Shown here: positions 62,341-64,000 of the stretch, one piece after another
Position numbering within the stretch: position 1 is the stretch's first letter
How the letters are laid out: every line of letters starts with the position of its first letter
Assembly: GCA_009841115.1 (NCBI GenBank)
Contig: VXML01000095.1
Coordinates: 2,002 to 66,001, forward strand
Source of the DNA: Gemmatimonadota bacterium
Lineage (GTDB): Bacteria; Latescibacterota; UBA2968; UBA8231
Direction of reading: 5' to 3'
DNA: 64,000 bases
Notes under the pieces: generated by a model
What the model saw: the letters and a program-made list of their open reading frames with translations, nothing else
Told to the model about the DNA's origin: nothing
The model's database searches: none
Translations under genes and position numbers: made by a program

Positions 62341-64000
62341 TTAAAACGAAAAATTGAAACCCAGCGTCGGCACGATGGGTAACTGCTTGATCACCTCCGG
62401 CTCGGTCTCGGGATTGTTCGTGTTGAACTGCACGAACCACTCGTTGCGGCGACTGTAGATATTGAAAATTTGCAAGTAGAACTCGACGTCAAGACCCCAC
62501 AGCCCAAACTTGCGGCTGGCACTGGCATCAAGGCGGTGATAGGGCAGCAGGCGGGCACTGTTGCGGTTGGCTGGTAGCACGTAGTCTTGCAGTGACCCAG
62601 TGGTCGGCTCGCGCAGCGAATAGCGGGCCGAGGCTGGGGTGAAAGCCTGTCCGGTGGCGTACACGAGGTTTGAGCCAAGGCGCCATTTGCCCAAGTTGTA
62701 CGAGACCACAAAAGACAGATCGTGGCGGCGGTCGTACTTGGGGGGGAAGGCGCGTCCACGGTTTAGTTCGGAGAAAGTGCGCCGCGTCCAGCCTAGGGTG
62801 TAGCCCACCCAGCCGGTGAGCGCCCCAGTGCGCCGCTGCAAAAAGACCTCGACCCCGCTGGCCCAGCCGCTACCCCCGCTTTTGAATATGTCCTCCGAGC
62901 GCGTGCTTTCGCTATCAACGGCCACCGCGTTGTCCAGCACCACCAGATTGGCCAAATCGGTGTAGTATGCCTCCACTGAGAGTTGGTAGCGCCGCGACGG
63001 GTTCCACTCAGTGCCTATCACCCCCTGATAAGAGCGGCCCGGCTCGACGCTATTGTCCAGCGGCACCCAGAAATCGCCGCCGCTGAAGGCTTCGGAGGTG
63101 ATCAATTGCAGGTACTGGCGGTACATCCCCGCAGCGGCCTTGACGCGAATGTTTTCGCTGAGGGCGCGGCTGAGGGACAGCCTCGGCGTGAAATGCATGC
63201 GATCCCCGACGCTGAAATAAGTACCTCGTCCCCCGAGTCGCAGCCGCGTGGTGGGCCCGGCCTGCCACTCGTCTTGGACGTAGGCCGAGGCCAACACCGA
63301 CTTCTGGTACAAGGTCTCTTCCTCCCGATTGAAGGATTGGGAATAGTCGAACTCGAACAGGGTAGCCAGAAAGCCTAAGGTGAGGGTGTGGTCGCGGTTG
63401 GCGAAGTAATCCACGTCGCCCTTGAGCGACCAATCGCGGATGCTGTTGGTAATGCCGAACGGCGTGCCGAAGAAACTAAACAAGAGGATGCTTTCGTACG
63501 ATGAGCCGGCGGCCATGAAGTGACCAAACAGGGTCGGTGAAAACACCCGCGTCCAGCGCGCGGTCACGGCGCGGTTGCCCCAGCGCAAATCGGCGAAGGA
63601 CTCATCCTCATCTTCTGCGTCCACCCGCAGATCGTCTTGGCCCCAGTACGTGCTCACGGTAAAGGTGTCGTCGCCCCACCGTTGGTTTACTTTGCCGTTG
63701 AAGTCGTAGAAGTAATAGTTCAAAGGGATGTCTACATCGAAAGAGCGGACGGCGCTGAGCACGGGTTCTAGGTAGGTGCGGCGACCGGCCATCATCCACG
63801 AGCCTTGGCCCACCGGCCCTTCGGCCAGCAAGCGGCTCGCGATCAGGCTGATGCCGCCCCGGCCGCTGAAGCGCTGTCGGTTGCCCTCGCGGTTGCTCAC
63901 GTCGAGTACCGCCCCGAGCGTGCGGCCGTACGCAGCCGGATAGGCCCCTTTGTATAGCTGGACATCCTTGATGGCGTCGGGGTTGAAGGTCGAGAAGAAG
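62341..64000 (-). CDS. TonB-dependent receptor (5' partial)
   Basis: The frame continues to the right edge, so the signal peptide and TonB box lie outside. The visible start is the plug end (IKDVQLYKGAYPAAYGRTLG, then VLDVSNREGN). The rest is a 22-strand-type beta barrel with alternating aromatic strands ending in TLGFNFSF, a C-terminal Phe as required for outer-membrane insertion. It would import a large ligand such as an oligosaccharide or siderophore. It is the first visible gene of an operon with the DUF4249 lipoprotein. Confidence 0.92.
   Translation of the reverse strand, partial: FFSTFNPDAIKDVQLYKGAYPAAYGRTLGAVLDVSNREGNRQRFSGRGGISLIASRLLAEGPVGQGSWMMAGRRTYLEPVLSAVRSFDVDIPLNYYFYDFNGKVNQRWGDDTFTVSTYWGQDDLRVDAEDEDESFADLRWGNRAVTARWTRVFSPTLFGHFMAAGSSYESILLFSFFGTPFGITNSIRDWSLKGDVDYFANRDHTLTLGFLATLFEFDYSQSFNREEETLYQKSVLASAYVQDEWQAGPTTRLRLGGRGTYFSVGDRMHFTPRLSLSRALSENIRVKAAAGMYRQYLQLITSEAFSGGDFWVPLDNSVEPGRSYQGVIGTEWNPSRRYQLSVEAYYTDLANLVVLDNAVAVDSESTRSEDIFKSGGSGWASGVEVFLQRRTGALTGWVGYTLGWTRRTFSELNRGRAFPPKYDRRHDLSFVVSYNLGKWRLGSNLVYATGQAFTPASARYSLREPTTGSLQDYVLPANRNSARLLPYHRLDASASRKFGLWGLDVEFYLQIFNIYSRRNEWFVQFNTNNPETEPEVIKQLPIVPTLGFNFSF

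Overview
The window is a piece of a GC-rich bacterial genome with dense, mostly directional operons. Several features suggest a member of the FCB-type candidate phyla such as Latescibacterota or Poribacteria: an exported protein ending in a FlgD/Por-type sorting domain, a TonB receptor paired with a DUF4249 lipoprotein, and many xylose-isomerase-like epimerases, enolase-superfamily enzymes, Gfo/Idh/MocA dehydrogenases, a PhyH dioxygenase and a sulfatase. This placement is an inference from gene content; there is no rRNA in the window.

Layout. 1-2.0 kb: the 3' part of a WD40/Ig-like surface protein and a toxin-antitoxin pair. 2.0-7.9 kb (minus strand): sugar isomerases, PhyH, tRNA-Glu, an amidase and a UbiD-type decarboxylase. 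8.2-20.0 kb (plus strand): an AT-rich island unlike its surroundings. 20.0-24 kb: aconitase and an enolase-superfamily enzyme. 24-32 kb: a carbohydrate block with an isochorismatase, a galactonate-dehydratase-like enzyme, GH88, a PL26-like lyase and a sulfatase. 32-38 kb: a cytidylate-kinase-like protein, modABC and an XPD-like helicase fused to a nuclease-like domain. 38-44 kb: MTA phosphorylase, oxidoreductases, an enolase-superfamily enzyme, long GAPDH and a GntR regulator. 44-51.7 kb: a truncated SDR, a macrodomain protein, an acyltransferase carrying ankyrin repeats, a second copy of the unusual enolase-superfamily type, a DUF455-ATP-grasp fusion and a thioesterase. 51.8-64 kb: mannonate dehydratase, a half-length GlnE, an SMP-30 protein, a sodium-solute symporter, a NagB-PIG-L fusion, ferritin and the TonB/DUF4249 pair.

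The island is the most interesting part. It encodes, all on the plus strand: (1) a protein with three RNA-polymerase alpha-CTD-like units followed by a sigma region 4 helix-turn-helix; (2) a GNAT domain fused to a tRNA-guanine-transglycosylase-like domain with the family's active-site and zinc-site residues; (3) an unrecognised 278-residue protein; (4) a small P-loop ATPase; (5) a 1362-residue P-loop ATPase with a long coiled-coil tail; (6) a PglZ-like alkaline-phosphatase-fold protein; (7) a HerA-like ATPase. PglZ plus a giant ATPase recalls BREX/Pgl defence, and a TGT-like enzyme recalls 7-deazaguanine DNA modification (Dpd), but no PglX-type methyltransferase, Lon protease, nuclease or preQ0 synthesis gene is visible. 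I propose, as inference, a defence or genome-marking system in which a transglycosylase replaces the methyltransferase.

Elsewhere the genes point to uptake and breakdown of sulfated or pectin-like polysaccharides and to sugar-acid catabolism feeding central metabolism.
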